In this document: in pieces, positions 1 to 9,157 of the stretch
Numbering within the stretch: position 1 is the first letter of the stretch
Layout of the letters: each line of letters starts with the position of its first letter
From: Pedococcus_A sp963730585
Lineage (GTDB): Bacteria; Actinomycetota; Actinomycetes; Actinomycetales; Dermatophilaceae
Direction of reading: 5' to 3'
Length of the DNA stretch: 64,000 bases
Assembly: GCA_963730585.1 (NCBI GenBank)
Contig: CAVSSL010000007.1
Location: 19,229-83,228, forward strand
The notes under the pieces: model-generated
Seen by the model: only the letters and a program-made list of their open reading frames with translations
Databases searched by the model: none
Told to the model about the DNA's origin: nothing
Program-made: the position numbers and the translations under genes

Positions 1-1238
1 GTGACCACCGCGCCCACGTCGTGCTCGGGTCGCTGCGCCGGCTGTCGACCCAGCTGTCGGCCGCGCAGGTCGGCATCACGCTGACCACCCTGGTCCTCGG
101 CTACCTCGCCACGCCCAGCATCGGCCGCCTGCTCGAGACGCCGCTGACCGCGATGGGCCTCAGCGGCACCACCCTGACGTCGGTGGCCGCCGCGCTCGCG
201 CTGGCCATCGCCACGATGTTCTCGATGGTGTTCGGCGAGCTGCTGCCGCAGTTCCTCGGCATCTCCGCGCCGCTCGGCACGGCCAAGGTCGTCGCCATGC
301 CCGTGCGGGTCTTCGCCGTCGTCGCCAAGCCGCTCATCGCCGTGCTCAACGGCTCGGCCAACCTCGCGCTGCGCGGCATGGGCATCACCCCGCAGGAGGA
401 GCTGTCCGGGGCGCGCACCCCCCAGGAGCTCGCCTCCCTGGTCCGGCGCTCGGCCGAGCAGGGAACCCTCGACGTCGGCACCGCCCGGCTCGTCACCCGC
501 TCCCTCGGGTTCGGCGAGCAGACCGCGGCCGACGTGATGAGCCCGCGGGCCCGCGCCACCGCCATCGAACGCACGGCCACCGCCGAGGACGTCCTGCGGC
601 TGGCCCGCAGCACCGGCCACTCGCGCTTCCCGGTGACCGGCGAGGACTGGGACGACATCGACGGCATCGTGCACGTCAAGCGCGCCATCGCCGTGCCGCA
701 CGACCGCCGCCCCGACGTGCCGGTCTCGGCCCTCATGGTGCCGCCGCTGCTCGTGCCGGAGACCATCCGGCTCGACCCGCTGCTGCTCCTGCTGCGCGAG
801 TCCGGGCTGCAGCTGGCCATCGTCGTCGACGAGTACGGCGGGACCGCCGGCGTCGTCACCCTGGAGGACGTCGTCGAGGAGATCGTCGGCGACGTGAGCG
901 ACGAGCACGACCGCGCCCGCACCACCGGTCGCGAGATGACCGACGGCACCTGGAGTGTGCCCGGCCTCTGGCGCCCGGACGAGGTGCGCGAAAGGTGCGG
1001 GGCCCCCGTGCCGGAGGGGCCGGCATACGAGACCACGGGCGGGTGGGTCATGGCCGAGCTCGGCCGCGTGCCCGTCGTGGGCGACACCGTCTCGCTGCCC
1101 GGCTGGGACGTCACCGTGCTCGCGATGGACGGGATGCGCGTCGACCGGCTGCGCTTCACCCCCGAGGAGAACGGCGAGCCGGGGGCGGCCCTTGGGGCCG
1201 CCAACGGGCCTTCCTCGGTCGAGGAGGGTGGTCGCTGA
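1..1238 (+). CDS. CNNM/CorC-family transporter with CBS pair (5' truncated)
   Basis: Membrane protein of the CNNM (hemolysin C/CorC-like) family, usually linked to Mg2+/Co2+ efflux or tolerance. The frame is open through the left edge, so the true start lies outside the window; about 411 residues are visible. Seen in order: hydrophobic DUF21/CNNM segments (ITLTTLVLGYLA, then a helix around MFSMVFGELLP), a pair of CBS domains in the middle with the hallmark DEYGGTAGVVTLEDVVEEI, and a C-terminal CorC_HlyC transporter-associated domain (GRVPVVGDTVSLPGWDV). Its stop overlaps the start of the next gene (TGATG), and the next gene is a paralogue, so the two probably form an operon and perhaps a heteromeric transporter. 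Substrate is not visible in the sequence. Confidence 0.9.
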   Translation, partial: DHRAHVVLGSLRRLSTQLSAAQVGITLTTLVLGYLATPSIGRLLETPLTAMGLSGTTLTSVAAALALAIATMFSMVFGELLPQFLGISAPLGTAKVVAMPVRVFAVVAKPLIAVLNGSANLALRGMGITPQEELSGARTPQELASLVRRSAEQGTLDVGTARLVTRSLGFGEQTAADVMSPRARATAIERTATAEDVLRLARSTGHSRFPVTGEDWDDIDGIVHVKRAIAVPHDRRPDVPVSALMVPPLLVPETIRLDPLLLLLRESGLQLAIVVDEYGGTAGVVTLEDVVEEIVGDVSDEHDRARTTGREMTDGTWSVPGLWRPDEVRERCGAPVPEGPAYETTGGWVMAELGRVPVVGDTVSLPGWDVTVLAMDGMRVDRLRFTPEENGEPGAALGAANGPSSVEEGGR

Positions 1239-2269
1239 TGGGCATCGCCCTGTGGGTCACGATCCTCCTGCTGCTGCTCAACGCCTTCTTCGTGGGGGCC
1301 GAGTTCGCCGCGATGGCGGCCCGGCGCTCGCAGCTCGAGCCGCTGGCCGCGGGCGGGTCGCGCCGGGCGCAGATCTGCCTCGACGCCCTCGAGCAGATGG
1401 GCTCGCTGCTGGCCTGCGCCCAGCTCGGCATCACGGTCTGCTCCGTGCTGCTCGGTGCCATCTCGGAGGCTGCGCTGCACCACTTCTTCGTGCCGGTGCT
1501 CGAGCACCTCGGGGTGCCGGAGGCCCTCGCCGAGGGTTCGGCGCTCGCGCTGGCCCTGCTGATCGTCGTCTACCTCCACGTGGTCGTGGGGGAGATGATC
1601 CCCAAGAACCTCGCGATCGCCGGGCCCGAGCGGGCGGCGCTGGTGCTCGTGCCGGTGCTGCTCATGGTCACCCGCGCGCTGCGGCCGCTGATCCGGGTGA
1701 TGGAGGCGATCGCCAAGGCCCTGGTGCGGCTCTTCGGCGTGGAGCCCCGGAACGAGCTCCCCTCTGCCTTCACCGCGGAGGAGGTGCAGCACATCGTCGC
1801 CGAGTCGCACCGGGAGGGCCTCATCGAGGAGGAGCAGCACGGGCTCGTCGGCGCCGCGCTGGAGTTCAGCGACAAGGACGCGATCGACGTGGCCGTGCCG
1901 CTCGACTCGCTGGTGACCCTGCCGCTGACCGCGACCCCTGACGACGTCGAGCGGCTGGTGGCCAAGAAGGGCTTCTCCCGCTACCCGATGGTCGACGCGT
2001 CCGGCTCGCTCACCGGCTACCTGCACCTCAAGGACGTGCTCTACGCCGACGAGTCCGAGCGCGACCTGCCCGTGCCGGTGAAGCGGGTGCGCAAGCTGGC
2101 GACGGTGCGGCCCGCCGACGAGGTGGAGGAGGTGCTGGCCACGATGCAGCTGACCGGCGCCCACCTGGCCCGGGTCGTCGACGACGAGGGCCGCGACCTC
2201 GGCGTGGTCTTCCTCGAGGACGTGCTCGAGGAGCTGGTCGGCGAGGTCACCGACGCCAGCCAGCGCTGA
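1238..2269 (+). CDS. CNNM/CorC-family transporter with CBS pair
   Basis: Second CNNM-family membrane protein, 343 residues, starting at the ATG that overlaps the stop of the upstream paralogue by one base (translational coupling). N-terminal hydrophobic helices (LLLLLNAFFVGAEFA; ALALLIVVYLHVVVGEMIPKN) carry the DUF21 core motif GEMIPKN; two CBS motifs follow at about residues 200-330 (FSRYPMVDASGSLTGYLHLKD; VVDDEGRDLGVVFLEDVLEELVGEV). It ends right after the second CBS domain and lacks the C-terminal CorC_HlyC domain of its neighbour, so the pair is asymmetric. Tandem CNNM pairs are common in actinobacteria. The role in divalent-cation export is a family inference. Confidence 0.88.
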   Translation: MGIALWVTILLLLLNAFFVGAEFAAMAARRSQLEPLAAGGSRRAQICLDALEQMGSLLACAQLGITVCSVLLGAISEAALHHFFVPVLEHLGVPEALAEGSALALALLIVVYLHVVVGEMIPKNLAIAGPERAALVLVPVLLMVTRALRPLIRVMEAIAKALVRLFGVEPRNELPSAFTAEEVQHIVAESHREGLIEEEQHGLVGAALEFSDKDAIDVAVPLDSLVTLPLTATPDDVERLVAKKGFSRYPMVDASGSLTGYLHLKDVLYADESERDLPVPVKRVRKLATVRPADEVEEVLATMQLTGAHLARVVDDEGRDLGVVFLEDVLEELVGEVTDASQR

Positions 2270-2277
2270 GGAGGGCA

Positions 2278-2360
2278 CTGCGTCACTGATCCACTGGGCG
2301 GATCACTGGCGCAGCCGCGGCGACTGCGTCACTGATGCCGGGGAGGCATCACTGGCGCAG
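2278..2360. terminator. Two tandem related hairpins between convergent genes
   Basis: Two stem-loops of near-identical sequence. Arms CTGCGTCACTGATCC (2278-2292) with GGATCACTGGCGCAG (2300-2314), then CTGCGTCACTGATGCC (2324-2339) with GGCATCACTGGCGCAG (2345-2360). They sit between the end of the + strand CNNM gene and the end of the - strand SRPBCC gene and overlap the stop of the latter. A bidirectional terminator is the natural reading, without a U-tract. The second looks like a duplicated, compensated copy of the first. Confidence 0.55.
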
Positions 2361-2819
2361 CGGCGCAGCCGAGCCGGCTTCCAGCACGTCCCTGATGTCG
2401 CGCAGCCGCTGCGCCACACGGGCCTCCAGCTGCCGACCGATGAGCCTGGTCAGCAGCGTCAGCGGTCGGCGCACGCGCAGTGTCTCTCGGTGGTGCAGCA
2501 CGCTGGAGCCTTCGGGGGCGGGCTCGATCTCGTAGGTCAGGTGACCCCACCAGGGACGGCTCCGGAACTCCATGCCGAGAACGCTCGGCTCGCTCAGCTC
2601 GGTCACCACGCTCTCGACCGACAACCAGCACCCCGGCGTCAGGCGTACACGCTCGTGCCACCGGGTGCCGACGCGAGTGGGGCCGGCCGGGTCCTTGCGC
2701 ATCTCGACGTGAGCCCGGCGCGGGATCGGCTCGACGTCCTGGATGTCGGCCAACAGGTCGAACACCACTCTGGGTGGACGCCGGACCACGATGCCGAGAT
2801 CGATGTCGTAGCCGCTCAT
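2349..2819 (-). CDS. SRPBCC (START-like) family protein
   Basis: 156-residue polyketide-cyclase/dehydrase-like SRPBCC protein. The start chosen is the ATG giving MSGYDIDLG; an upstream extension of the frame reads through repeats toward the tRNA and is unlikely to be coding. It opens with the usual beta-strand and 'RRPPRVVFDLLADIQDVEPIP', has the mid-domain WHERVRLTP strand, EFRSRPWWGHLTYEIEP, and the long C-terminal amphipathic helix (LTRLIGRQLEARVAQRLRDI) that closes the hydrophobic cavity. The family binds or transforms small hydrophobic ligands; nothing here points to a specific ligand. It lies on the same strand as, and downstream of, tRNA-Arg. Confidence 0.72.
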   Translation of the reverse strand: MSGYDIDLGIVVRRPPRVVFDLLADIQDVEPIPRRAHVEMRKDPAGPTRVGTRWHERVRLTPGCWLSVESVVTELSEPSVLGMEFRSRPWWGHLTYEIEPAPEGSSVLHHRETLRVRRPLTLLTRLIGRQLEARVAQRLRDIRDVLEAGSAAPLRQ

Positions 2820-2903
2820 ACCTCGACACTGCGGCTCAGAGCCGTCCGCGGGGAGGGCCGGAGGTCCGGCATTCCCGGTGCTGGTTCGGCAACTGGTGTT
2901 TCT

Positions 2904-2947
2904 GGCACATCTGTTCTGTCGAACAGGCACATCTGTTCTGTCGAACA
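2904..2947. repeat. Perfect tandem duplication, 2 x 22 bp, each with an inverted repeat
   Basis: Copies at 2904-2925 and 2926-2947 are identical and contiguous. Each contains CTGTTC-TGTC-GAACAG, a 6-bp-stem palindrome. The block lies immediately 3' of the tRNA-Arg (six bases past the discriminator, on the - strand), so the two hairpins could be tandem tRNA terminators; they could also be operators for the SRPBCC gene downstream. Confidence 0.7.
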
Positions 2948-2952
2948 GAAAG

Positions 2953-3024
2953 TGCCCCCGGCAGGATTCGAACCTGCGCTCCCGCCTCCGGAGGGCGGTG
3001 CTCTATCCCCTGAGCTACGGGGGC
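2953..3024 (-). tRNA. tRNA-Arg (anticodon CCG)
   Basis: Full cloverleaf on the - strand, 72 nt without an encoded CCA. Acceptor stem GCCCCCG/CGGGGGC, D-arm GCTCAGGGGATAGAGC, anticodon stem CCGCC/GGCGG around loop CTCCGGA (anticodon CCG, reading CGG), T-arm GCAGGTTCGAATCCTGC, discriminator A. It lies about 480 bp from argS, whose product would charge it, although the two are on opposite strands. Confidence 0.96.
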
Positions 3025-3080
3025 CAACACGGGCGCAGCAACCTGCGCCCGGAGGAGGTTAGCAGCCTAGGGTGGGAAAC

Positions 3081-3491
3081 ATGGAACGCGGTGGGGGGCT
3101 GGTGCTCGTGTGCGATGACACCGAGCCCATTCGGCGGCTGATCCGGGTGAACCTCGAGCTCGACGGCTACATCGTGGAGGAGGTCAGCGACGGCGAACGG
3201 CTGCTGGCCCGCCTGTGGGAACCGGAGGCCGAGCTGCCCGGCGTGATCATCCTCGACGCGCAGATGGAGCCGCGCGACGGGTGGTGGGCGATCAGCCAGA
3301 TCCGCACCGACCGGCGCCTGGACCACATCCCGGTGCTCATGGTGACCGCCTCGGTGCAGCAGCACGACCGGGTGCAGGCCCGGGCGGCCGGCCTCGACGC
3401 GTTCGTGGCCAAGCCGTTCGACCCCGACTACCTCGTCGAGCTGGTCGAGGGCTTCATGGCCGAGGGCAGGGAGCACGTCCCCGCGTCCTAG
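3081..3491 (+). CDS. Single-domain response regulator receiver protein
   Basis: 136-residue stand-alone CheY-like receiver domain with no output domain. Visible residues: acidic pair in VLVCDDTEPIRRL, phosphoacceptor Asp in IILDAQMEPRDGWW, the switch Thr in LMVTAS and the conserved Lys in VAKPFDPDYL. The start chosen is the ATG (MERGGG); a GTG three codons earlier is also possible. No histidine kinase lies in the window, so its partner is unknown. It ends ten bases before argS on the same strand, so the two may be co-transcribed; a similar receiver gene upstream of argS/lysA is common in related actinobacteria. Confidence 0.86.
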   Translation: MERGGGLVLVCDDTEPIRRLIRVNLELDGYIVEEVSDGERLLARLWEPEAELPGVIILDAQMEPRDGWWAISQIRTDRRLDHIPVLMVTASVQQHDRVQARAAGLDAFVAKPFDPDYLVELVEGFMAEGREHVPAS

Positions 3492-3501
3492 ACTGAGGCG
3501 G

Positions 3502-5148
3502 GTGACCCCCGAAGAGCTCTCGCTGGCCATCCGCACCGTCCTGACCGAGGCCGTCGACGCCGGTGACTTCACCGCCGCCGTGCCGGCCGAGGTGCGTGTG
3601 GAGCGACCGAAGAACCGCGAGCACGGGGACTGGTCCACCAACGTCGCCCTCCAGCTGGCCAAGGGCGCCGGTATGCCGCCGCGCGAGCTCGCGGCCAAGG
3701 TCGCCGAGCGCCTCGGCCAGGTCGCCGGCATCAAGGCCGTCGACGTGGCGGGCCCCGGATTCCTCAACATCACCCTCGACGCCGCGTCGGCCGGAGAGCT
3801 GGCCCGCTCCATCGTCGAGGCGGGAGCGTCCTACGGCCACAACGAGGCTGCCAAGGGCGAGGTCATCAACCTCGAGTTCATCTCGGCCAACCCGACCGGG
3901 CCGCTGCACCTCGGGCACACCCGCTGGGCCGCGCTCGGCGACGCCATGCACCGGCTGCTGAAGGCCTCCGGCGCCGACATCACCGCCGAGTACTACATCA
4001 ACGACGCCGGCGCGCAGATGGACAACTTCGGCCGCAGCGTGCTGGCCCGGGCCAAGGGCGACCCGACCCCGGAGGGCGGCTACCCCGGCGCCTACGTCGA
4101 CGACCTCGCCAAGACGGTGGTCGCGCAGCGCCCCGACGTCCTCGACCTGCCCGAGGACGAGGCCTTGGCCATCGCCCGGGAGCTCGCGTACGAGGCCCAG
4201 CTCGCCGACATCAAGGGGGTGCTGGCCGACTTCGGCGTGAGCTTCGACGTGTGGTTCTCGGAGAAGAGCCTCCACGCCGGCGGCGCCGTCGAGCAGGCCG
4301 TCGACCGGCTGCGCGAGCAGGGCCACGTCTACGACCTCGACGGCGCGGTCTGGCTGCGCACCACCGACTTCGGCGACGACAAGGACCGCGTGCTCATCCG
4401 CGCCAACGGCGAGCCGACCTACTTCGCCGCCGACGCCGCCTACTACCTCTCCAAGAAGGACCGCGGCTTCGACGAGAAGATCTACCTGCTCGGCGCCGAC
4501 CACCACGGCTACATCAACCGGCTCAAGGCCATCGCGGCCTGTGCCGGCGACGACAAAGAGCACAACATCGAGGTCCGCATCGGCCAGCTGGTCGACCTCA
4601 ACGGCGCCAAGCTCTCCAAGCGCGCCGGCAACATCATCGAGCTGCGCGACCTCATCAGCTGGATCGGCACCGACGCCATCCGCTACTCGCTGGCCCGCTA
4701 CCCGGCCGACAGCCCGCTGTCGATGGAGGGGGAGGAGCTGCGCAAGCAGACCAACGAGAACCCGGTCTTCTACGTGCAGTACGCCCACGCCCGCACCTCC
4801 AACGTGCACCGCCTGGCAGTGGAGGACGGCGTGCGCCCCGAGGACGGCTTCGACCCCTCGCTGCTCACCGACCCGACCGAGGCGGCCCTGCTGGCCATCC
4901 TCGGCGACTTCCCGCGGGTCGTCGCGCAGGCCGCGAAGCTGCGCGAGCCGCACCGGGTCGCGCGCTACCTCGAGGACCTCGCCGGCCGCTTCCACAAGTG
5001 GTACGACACCTGCCGGGTGCGTCCGGTGAACCGCGACGAGGAGGTCACCGACCTGCACCGCACGCGGCTCTGGCTCAACGACGCCACCCGCCAGGTGCTC
5101 GCGAACGGCCTTGACCTGCTTGGCGTCTCGGCGCCCGAGCGGATGTAG
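3502..5148 (+). CDS. argS: Arginyl-tRNA synthetase
   Basis: Class I aminoacyl-tRNA synthetase charging tRNA-Arg; cytosolic and essential. 548 residues, GTG start, normal length. N-terminal additional domain (about 1-110), then the catalytic core with the HIGH signature in NPTGPLHLGHTRW, the KMSKS-equivalent KLSKRAGN near residue 372, and the C-terminal DALR anticodon-binding domain (NPVFYVQYAHARTSNVHRL onward) ending in the typical GLDLLGVSAPERM. Followed after six bases by lysA, the conserved actinobacterial argS-lysA-hom-thrC-thrB order. Confidence 0.97.
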   Translation: MTPEELSLAIRTVLTEAVDAGDFTAAVPAEVRVERPKNREHGDWSTNVALQLAKGAGMPPRELAAKVAERLGQVAGIKAVDVAGPGFLNITLDAASAGELARSIVEAGASYGHNEAAKGEVINLEFISANPTGPLHLGHTRWAALGDAMHRLLKASGADITAEYYINDAGAQMDNFGRSVLARAKGDPTPEGGYPGAYVDDLAKTVVAQRPDVLDLPEDEALAIARELAYEAQLADIKGVLADFGVSFDVWFSEKSLHAGGAVEQAVDRLREQGHVYDLDGAVWLRTTDFGDDKDRVLIRANGEPTYFAADAAYYLSKKDRGFDEKIYLLGADHHGYINRLKAIAACAGDDKEHNIEVRIGQLVDLNGAKLSKRAGNIIELRDLISWIGTDAIRYSLARYPADSPLSMEGEELRKQTNENPVFYVQYAHARTSNVHRLAVEDGVRPEDGFDPSLLTDPTEAALLAILGDFPRVVAQAAKLREPHRVARYLEDLAGRFHKWYDTCRVRPVNRDEEVTDLHRTRLWLNDATRQVLANGLDLLGVSAPERM

Positions 5149-5154
5149 CACCAG

Positions 5155-6608
5155 GTGCGCGCGCACGAGGCAGGCGCCCTCCACGCCGAGGGCTACGGCG
5201 GCCCGCCCCACTGGCTGCCCTGGCCGACCGACGTCATGGAGCTGCTGCCGCAGCTCTGGCCGCAGACGGTCCGGCGCGACAGCGCCGGGCGGCTCGAGGT
5301 CGGCGGCGTCGACGTGGTGACGCTCGCCCGCGAGTACGGCACCGCGGCATACGTCATCGACGAGGAGGACTTCCGCACCCGCGCGCGGGCCTTCCGCGAC
5401 GGGTTCTCGGCGCCGTTCGAGCCGCTCTGCGGCGGCGTCGACGTCTACTACGCGGGCAAGGCGTTCCTCTGCACGGCGGTCGCCCGCTGGGTGGCCGAGG
5501 AGGGGCTGAGCCTCGACGTCGCCTCCGGCGGCGAGCTCGCGGTGGCGCAGCGCGCCGGCTTCCCGGCCGAGCGGATCGGCATGCACGGCAACAACAAGAG
5601 CCTCGCCGAGATCCAGCAGGCGCTCGACTACGGGGTGGGGCGGATCATCGTCGACTCCTTCGAGGAGATCGACCGGATCGCCGCTGTCGCAACGGAGCTC
5701 GGCGTCCGTGCCCCCGTCATGGTGCGCGTCACCGTCGGCGTCGAGGCGCACACCCACGAGTTCATCGCCACCGCCCACGAGGACCAGAAGTTCGGGTTCT
5801 CCCTCGCCGGTGGGCAGGCCGCCGCGGCGGTCGACCGCATCCTCGAGCGCAGCGACGTGCTCGACCTGCTCGGCCTCCACTCGCACATCGGCAGCCAGAT
5901 CTTCGACACCTCCGGCTTCGAGGTCTCGGCCCGCCGGCTCATCGGCCTGCACGCCCAGGTCGCCGAGAAGCACGGCGTGCACATGCCGGAGATGGACCTC
6001 GGCGGCGGCTACGGCATCGCCTACACCTCCGAGCACACCCCGCTGGCCGCGCAGGAGCTCGGCGAGCAGATGGCCGAGCTGGTGCGCCGCGAGTGGTCAA
6101 GGCGCCGGTGCGCGGCGGGAGCCGGCGCAGCGACGGCATCCCCGTCCCGCGCCTGTCGATCGAGCCGGGCCGGGCCATCGTCGGCCCGAGCACCTTCACC
6201 CTCTACGAGGTCGGCACCGTCAAGGACGTCGACCTCGGCCACGGCGCCAAGCGCACCTACGTCTCGGTCGACGGCGGCATGAGCGACAACGTCCGCACCG
6301 CCCTCTACGACGCCGACTACTCCTGCACCCTGGCGAGCCGGCGCTCCGAGGCCGTGCCGCGGCTGTCGCGCGTCGTCGGCAAGCACTGCGAGAGCGGCGA
6401 CATCGTCGTCATGGACGAGTACCTGCCCGACGACATCACCTCCGGCGACCTCATCGCGGTCCCGGGCACGGGCGCCTACTGCCGCAGCCTGTCGAGCCAG
6501 TACAACCACGTGCCGCGGCCGCCGGTCATCGCGGTGCGCGGCGGCGAGGCCCGGGTGATCGTGCGCCGGGAGACCGTGGACGACCTCCTCGCGCTCGACG
6601 TCGGCTGA
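5155..6608 (+). CDS. lysA: Diaminopimelate decarboxylase (apparent frameshift)
   Basis: PLP enzyme of the last step of lysine synthesis, meso-diaminopimelate to L-lysine. GTG start six bases after argS. The first part (to about 6091) holds the alanine-racemase-type barrel: PLP lysine in VYYAGKAF, LASGGELAVA-type segment DVASGGELAVAQ, HSHIGSQIFD and the glycine-rich DLGGGYGIAY. The reading frame then breaks; the rest (RLSIEPGRAIVGPS, VDGGMSDNVRTALYDADY, GAYCRSLSSQYNHVPRPP) continues one frame over. Restoring one G in GCGAGTGGTC near 6091 joins them into about 485 residues with no other change. Assembly error is the likeliest cause, because the gene is otherwise intact and sits in an amino-acid operon. 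Confidence 0.93.
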
Positions 6609-6719
6609 GGAGAATCCACGTCCAACCGGTCCGGATGCCGGAACAATGAGCGTCCACAACGTGGTCACCGGCACGATGGCAGTGTCCGGGAGAGCCCTAC
6701 AGGGCACAAGGAGCAGACG

Positions 6720-8060
6720 GTGAGCGAAGTCGGTAACAAGGCAGCAGGAGAGCCCCTGAAGGTGGCCCTCCTCGGGTGTGGCGTGGTCGGGTCCTCGGTG
6801 GCCCGGATGCTCACCGAGCAGGCCGGCGACCTCACCGCCCGCGTCGGCCGCCCCCTCGAGCTCATCGGCATCGCCGTGCGCCGCGCCGGCCGCGACCGCT
6901 CCGACCTGCCGGTCGACCCGAGCCTGTTCACCACCGACGCCGACTCCCTGGTCACCCGGGCCGACATCGTCATCGAGGTGATCGGCGGCATCGAGCCGGC
7001 CCGCAGCCTCATCCTCACGGCGATGGAGCACGGCGCCTCCGTGGTGAGCGCCAACAAGGCGCTGCTCGCCGAGGACGGCCCCAACCTGTATGCCGCGGCC
7101 GACAAGTTCGGCGTCGACCTCTACTACGAGGCCGCGGTCGCCGGGGCGATCCCGATCCTGCGACCGATCCGCGAGTCGCTGGCCGGCGACGAGGTGCGCA
7201 AGGTGCTCGGCATCGTCAACGGCACCACCAACTACGTGCTCGACAAGATGGACACCACCGGCATGGGCTTCGCCGAGGCCGTCGAGCAGGCCCAGGCGCT
7301 CGGCTACGCCGAGGCCGACCCGACCGCCGACGTCGAGGGGTTCGACGCCGCCGCCAAGGCCGCGATCCTCGCCAGCCTCGCCTTCCACACCCGCGTCTCG
7401 AGCGACGACGTCCACCGCGAGGGCATCACCGAGGTCAGCGCCGCCGACGTGCAGGCCGCCAAGGAGATGGACTGCGTCGTCAAGCTGCTCGCCATCTGTG
7501 AGCGCACCCGCGACGAGCAGGGCCACGACCTCGGCATCAGCGTCCGCGTCTACCCGGCGATGATCCCGCGCAGCCACCCGCTCGGCTCGGTGCGCGACGC
7601 CTACAACGCCGTCTTCGTCGAGGCGGCCGCGGCCGGCGAGCTCATGTTCTACGGCAAGGGCGCCGGCGGCGACCCCACGGCGAGCGCGGTGCTCGGCGAC
7701 GTCGTGGCCGTGGCCCGCCACCGCGTCGGCGGCGCCAAGGGCCCGGGGGAGTCGGCCTACGCCGACCTGCCGGTGCTGCCCATCGGGTCGGCCCTGACGC
7801 GCTACCACATCAGCCTCGACGTGGCCGACCGCCCGGGCGTGCTCGCCCAGGTCGCCACCGCCTTCGCCGAGCACGGCGTCTCGATCGAGACCGTGCGCCA
7901 GCAGGTCGTCACCGACGAGGAGTCGGGGGAGGCCCGCGCCAACCTCATCGTGGTCACGCACATGGCACCCGACGCCGCGCTGTCGGCCACGGTCGACGCG
8001 CTGGCCAACCTGCCCACCGTCGACGAGGTCACCTCGGTGATGCGGGTGGAGGGCTCCTGA
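6720..8060 (+). CDS. hom: Homoserine dehydrogenase
   Basis: Reduces aspartate semialdehyde to homoserine with NAD(P)H, the branch point to threonine and methionine. 446 residues, GTG start preceded by an AAGGAG ribosome site. Rossmann motif LLGCGVVGSSVA near the N-terminus, SANKALLAEDGP, catalytic-domain motif GIVNGTTNYVLDKM, the substrate segment ADPTADVEGFDAAAKA, and a C-terminal ACT domain (YHISLDVADRPGVLAQVA, then SIETVRQQ) expected to mediate threonine feedback inhibition. It is overlapped by thrC (TGATG) and follows lysA after 111 bp; no terminator is visible in that gap. Confidence 0.97.
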   Translation: MSEVGNKAAGEPLKVALLGCGVVGSSVARMLTEQAGDLTARVGRPLELIGIAVRRAGRDRSDLPVDPSLFTTDADSLVTRADIVIEVIGGIEPARSLILTAMEHGASVVSANKALLAEDGPNLYAAADKFGVDLYYEAAVAGAIPILRPIRESLAGDEVRKVLGIVNGTTNYVLDKMDTTGMGFAEAVEQAQALGYAEADPTADVEGFDAAAKAAILASLAFHTRVSSDDVHREGITEVSAADVQAAKEMDCVVKLLAICERTRDEQGHDLGISVRVYPAMIPRSHPLGSVRDAYNAVFVEAAAAGELMFYGKGAGGDPTASAVLGDVVAVARHRVGGAKGPGESAYADLPVLPIGSALTRYHISLDVADRPGVLAQVATAFAEHGVSIETVRQQVVTDEESGEARANLIVVTHMAPDAALSATVDALANLPTVDEVTSVMRVEGS

Positions 8061-9157
8061 TGGCCCACCTGTGGCGCGGCGTGATCCGCGAGTACGCCGA
8101 CCGGCTGCCGATGCTCGAGGGCGCGCCGGTGGTGACGCTCCAGGAGGGCGGCACGCCGCTCATCCCGGCCGAGCACCTCTCCGAGCTCACCGGCGCCCAG
8201 GTCTTCGTCAAGTACGAGGGCCTCAACCCGACCGGCTCGTTCAAGGACCGCGGCATGACGACCGCGATCTCCATGGCGGCCAAGCACGGCGCCAAGGCGG
8301 TCATCTGCGCCTCGACCGGCAACACCTCCGCGTCGGCGGCGGCCTACGCCACCAAGGCCGGCATGGCCTGTGCCGTGCTGGTGCCCGAGGGCAAGATCGC
8401 GATGGGCAAGCTCAGCCAGGCCATCGCCCACGGGGCCACGCTGCTGCAGGTCGACGGCAACTTCGACGACTGCCTCACCCTGGCCCGCAAGCTCGCCGAG
8501 GCCTACCCGGTCGAGCTCGTGAACTCGGTCAACCCCGCCCGCATCGAGGGCCAGAAGACCGCCTCGTTCGAGGTCGTCGACGCGCTCGGCGACGCCCCCG
8601 ACATCCACTGCCTCCCGGTCGGGAACGCCGGCAACATCACGGCCTACTGGCGGGGCTACCGCGAGTATGCCGCCGGGCACGGGATCGAGGGCGTGCCCGA
8701 CGGGGTGGCGTCCCGGCTCCCGCAGATGTGGGGCTTCCAGGCCGCCGGCGCGGCGCCCATCGTGCTCGGCCACCCGGTCGACCACCCCGAGACCATCGCC
8801 ACCGCGATCCGCATCGGCAACCCCGCCTCGTGGAAGCAGGCCGAGGAGGCCCGCGACGACTCCGGCGGGCGCATCGAGGCGGTCACCGACGAGCAGATCC
8901 TCGCTGCCCACCGGCTGCTCTCGGCCCGCGAGGGCATCTTCGTCGAGCCCGCGTCGGCGGCCAGCGTCGCCGGGCTGCTCATGGCGCACGAGGCCGGCCA
9001 GGTGCCTGCCGGCGCGACGGTCGTCTGCACGGTGACGGGCCACGGCCTGAAGGACCCGCAGTGGGCGCTGAAGGGCGCCGACGGCGCCGAGGTCGCCCCG
9101 ACACGCGTTCCCGTCGACGCCTACACGGCAGCACAGGCGCTCGGGCTGGACGGCTGA
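8060..9157 (+). CDS. thrC: Threonine synthase
   Basis: PLP-dependent beta/gamma-replacement enzyme turning O-phosphohomoserine into threonine. 365 residues, ATG overlapping the hom stop. The PLP-binding lysine is K62 in NPTGSFKDRGMT; the phosphate-binding loop is seen at STGNTSASAAAYA and the C-terminal glycine-rich stretch at VVCTVTGHGLKDP. Length and motifs match the short actinobacterial class. thrB begins at the overlapping TGATG, so hom-thrC-thrB are translationally coupled. Confidence 0.97.
   Translation: MAHLWRGVIREYADRLPMLEGAPVVTLQEGGTPLIPAEHLSELTGAQVFVKYEGLNPTGSFKDRGMTTAISMAAKHGAKAVICASTGNTSASAAAYATKAGMACAVLVPEGKIAMGKLSQAIAHGATLLQVDGNFDDCLTLARKLAEAYPVELVNSVNPARIEGQKTASFEVVDALGDAPDIHCLPVGNAGNITAYWRGYREYAAGHGIEGVPDGVASRLPQMWGFQAAGAAPIVLGHPVDHPETIATAIRIGNPASWKQAEEARDDSGGRIEAVTDEQILAAHRLLSAREGIFVEPASAASVAGLLMAHEAGQVPAGATVVCTVTGHGLKDPQWALKGADGAEVAPTRVPVDAYTAAQALGLDG

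Noticed and set aside
2904..2947. LexA/SOS box reading of CTGTTC-TGTC-GAACAG.
   Set aside because: Actinobacterial LexA sites have GAAC on the left and GTTC on the right; here the order is reversed. The GAAC-to-GTTC reading that spans the two copies has the wrong spacing.
3454..6036. Very long - strand open frame opposite argS and lysA (and similar ones at 6021-7961, 10651-12675, 52260-54125).
   Set aside because: Shadow frames of high-GC codon bias: the + strand frames carry full family motifs and these have none.
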